NCBI RefSeq assembly: GCF_028826105.1
Contig: NZ_JAQGPL010000001.1
Coordinates: forward strand, 2,196,501-2,260,500
Direction: 5' to 3'
Length of the DNA stretch: 64,000 nt
DNA from: Paenibacillus humicola
GTDB taxonomy: Bacteria; Bacillota; Bacilli; Paenibacillales; Paenibacillaceae
In this document: piece by piece, positions 62,762-64,000 of the stretch
Numbering within the stretch: the first letter of the stretch is position 1
Layout of the letters: each line of letters begins with the position of its first letter
Made by a program: the position numbers and the translations under genes
The notes under the pieces: model-generated
The model's database searches: none
What the model was told of the DNA's origin: nothing
What the model saw: the letters and a program-made list of their open reading frames with translations, nothing else

Positions 62762-64000
62762 ATGAACGTTCAGACCCAATCGTCCATGAAAGTATTCGAA
62801 AAGCTCGAATCGGAGGTGCGAAGCTACTGCCGCAGCTTTCCGACCGTTTTTACGAAAGCGAGCGGCGCTTCCATCTGGGATGTGAACGGCCGCGAATATA
62901 TCGATTTTTTCGCCGGTGCCGGGGCGCTGAACTACGGCCATAACAATGCTCTCATCCGCCGCAGGCTGGTCGATTATTTGCTGGCGGACGGCGTTACGCA
63001 CAGCCTCGATATGGCGACGAAAGCGAAGGAGGACTTTCTCACCGCGTTCGACAATATCGTGCTGAAGCCCCGGGGACTCGAATATAAAATCATGTTTCCG
63101 GGCCCGACGGGCACGAACGCCGTCGAAAGCGCGATGAAAATCGCCCGCAAGGCGACGGGACGGACGAATATCGTCTGTTTCACCAACGCCTTCCACGGCA
63201 TGTCGCTCGGCTCCCTGTCGGCGACAGGCAACAAATTCAAGCGGGGCGGGGCGGGTATTCCGCTCGGGAACACGACCTTCGTTCCCTATGACGGCTATTT
63301 CGGCGAGGCGATTGACACGAGCGCCATGCTGGAGAAGCTGCTTGGCGATCCCGGCAGCGGCGTGGAGCTCCCGGCCGCCGTCATGCTGGAGACGGTGCAG
63401 GGAGAAGGAGGCCTGAACGCGGCGAGCTTCGGCTGGCTGCGCAGAATCGAGGCGCTGTGCCGCAAATTCGGCATGCTGCTGATTGTCGACGACGTGCAGA
63501 TGGGCTGCGGCCGTACGGGGACGTTCTTCAGCTTCGAGGAAGCAGGCATCCGGCCCGACATCGTCTGTCTGTCCAAATCGATCGGCGGCTACGGGCTCCC
63601 GCTGGCGCTGACGTTAATCAAGCCCGAGCACGACCTGTGGGCGCCCGGCGAGCATAACGGCACGTTCCGGGGCAACAACCTGGCGTTCGTTGCCGCCGCC
63701 GAAGCGCTGTCCTATTGGCGGAGCGAAGATTTCAGGATGGAGCTGAAGGAAAAGTCGGCCGTCATCCGGTCGGCGCTTGAGCGGCTGACGAAGAAGCATC
63801 CGGAGCTCCGGACACGCATCAAAGGCCGCGGCATGATTCAGGGCATCGCGTTCGAACGGCCGGAGCTTGCCGCCAAGCTGTGCGCGATCGCCTTTGAAAA
63901 GGGCGTCATTATGGAGACGTCAGGCCCCCGCGATGAAGTGGCGAAGCTGATGCCGCCGCTCACGATCGGCGCCGACCAGCTCGCATCCGGCCTTGCGATC
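62762..64000 (+). CDS. ectB: Diaminobutyrate-2-oxoglutarate aminotransferase (incomplete at window end)
   Basis: The frame runs from ATG 62762 to the last base with no stop, giving 413 residues of an expected ~420-430. It is a class III PLP aminotransferase: [50 protein letters not shown], the PLP lysine in LSKSIGGYG and NGTFRGNN. EctB makes L-2,4-diaminobutyrate from aspartate semialdehyde and glutamate, the first ectoine step. AAAGGAGG precedes the start. ectC is expected just beyond the window. Confidence 0.93.
   Translation, partial: MNVQTQSSMKVFEKLESEVRSYCRSFPTVFTKASGASIWDVNGREYIDFFAGAGALNYGHNNALIRRRLVDYLLADGVTHSLDMATKAKEDFLTAFDNIVLKPRGLEYKIMFPGPTGTNAVESAMKIARKATGRTNIVCFTNAFHGMSLGSLSATGNKFKRGGAGIPLGNTTFVPYDGYFGEAIDTSAMLEKLLGDPGSGVELPAAVMLETVQGEGGLNAASFGWLRRIEALCRKFGMLLIVDDVQMGCGRTGTFFSFEEAGIRPDIVCLSKSIGGYGLPLALTLIKPEHDLWAPGEHNGTFRGNNLAFVAAAEALSYWRSEDFRMELKEKSAVIRSALERLTKKHPELRTRIKGRGMIQGIAFERPELAAKLCAIAFEKGVIMETSGPRDEVAKLMPPLTIGADQLASGLAI

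Overview
The window looks like a chromosomal segment of a high-GC, Gram-positive, endospore-forming member of the Paenibacillaceae (Paenibacillus or Cohnella type). The reasons are strong AGGAGG-type ribosome binding sites, many TTG and GTG starts, a T-box leader on leuA, lipoprotein solute-binding proteins, a sporulenol-synthase-like cyclase, and abundant ABC importers and two-component systems. This placement is an inference; there is no rRNA or tRNA in the window to anchor it. No CRISPR array, phage gene or insertion sequence was seen.

Region 1 (1-8100) is a cyanuric acid nitrogen-scavenging operon: the end of an NMT1-type solute-binding protein, biuret amidohydrolase (biuH), ABC ATPase and permease, cyanuric acid amidohydrolase, a cupin, a PucR regulator and allophanate hydrolase (atzF). 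The enzymes give a complete route from cyanuric acid to biuret, allophanate, ammonia and CO2. Two genes are damaged as read: the ATPase has an in-frame TAG, and the atzF N-terminus is in another frame. Region 2 (8200-12600) holds a Gln-rich small protein, a squalene-hopene/sporulenol-type cyclase with a small membrane protein, a DUF488 protein and an NAD(P)-binding protein.

Region 3 (12570-21233) is an unusual composite: an orphan OmpR-type regulator, a sugar-type ABC importer without ATPase, an HlyD/RND-type adaptor, a second OmpR regulator with its histidine kinase, and a propeller-like lipoprotein. Region 4 (21390-30245) has an AraC regulator with a PhyH dioxygenase and a beta-hydroxyacid dehydrogenase, an ABC exporter, a VOC protein, an MFS efflux protein and T-box-controlled leuA. 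Region 5 (30323-40032) holds an RCC1-like repeat protein and a sugar/polyol catabolic locus: GH32 and a TIM-barrel isomerase on the minus strand, then two zinc dehydrogenases, a PfkB kinase, a class II aldolase, an FGGY kinase and a DeoR regulator on the plus strand.

Region 6 (40053-45620) has a TetR gene, a vanY-vanZ-vanR-vanS-like cassette without vanH/A/X, and a TetR-SDR pair with matching operator-like sites. Region 7 (45907-56566) is a peptide-scavenging block: M42 aminopeptidase, pyroglutamyl peptidase, a Dpp/Opp-type importer and a very large M14 metallopeptidase inside the transporter operon. Region 8 (56735-64000) carries a secreted GH18 enzyme and then an ectoine import system (ehuBCDA) directly upstream of ectoine biosynthesis genes (ectA, ectB), with ectB running off the window end.
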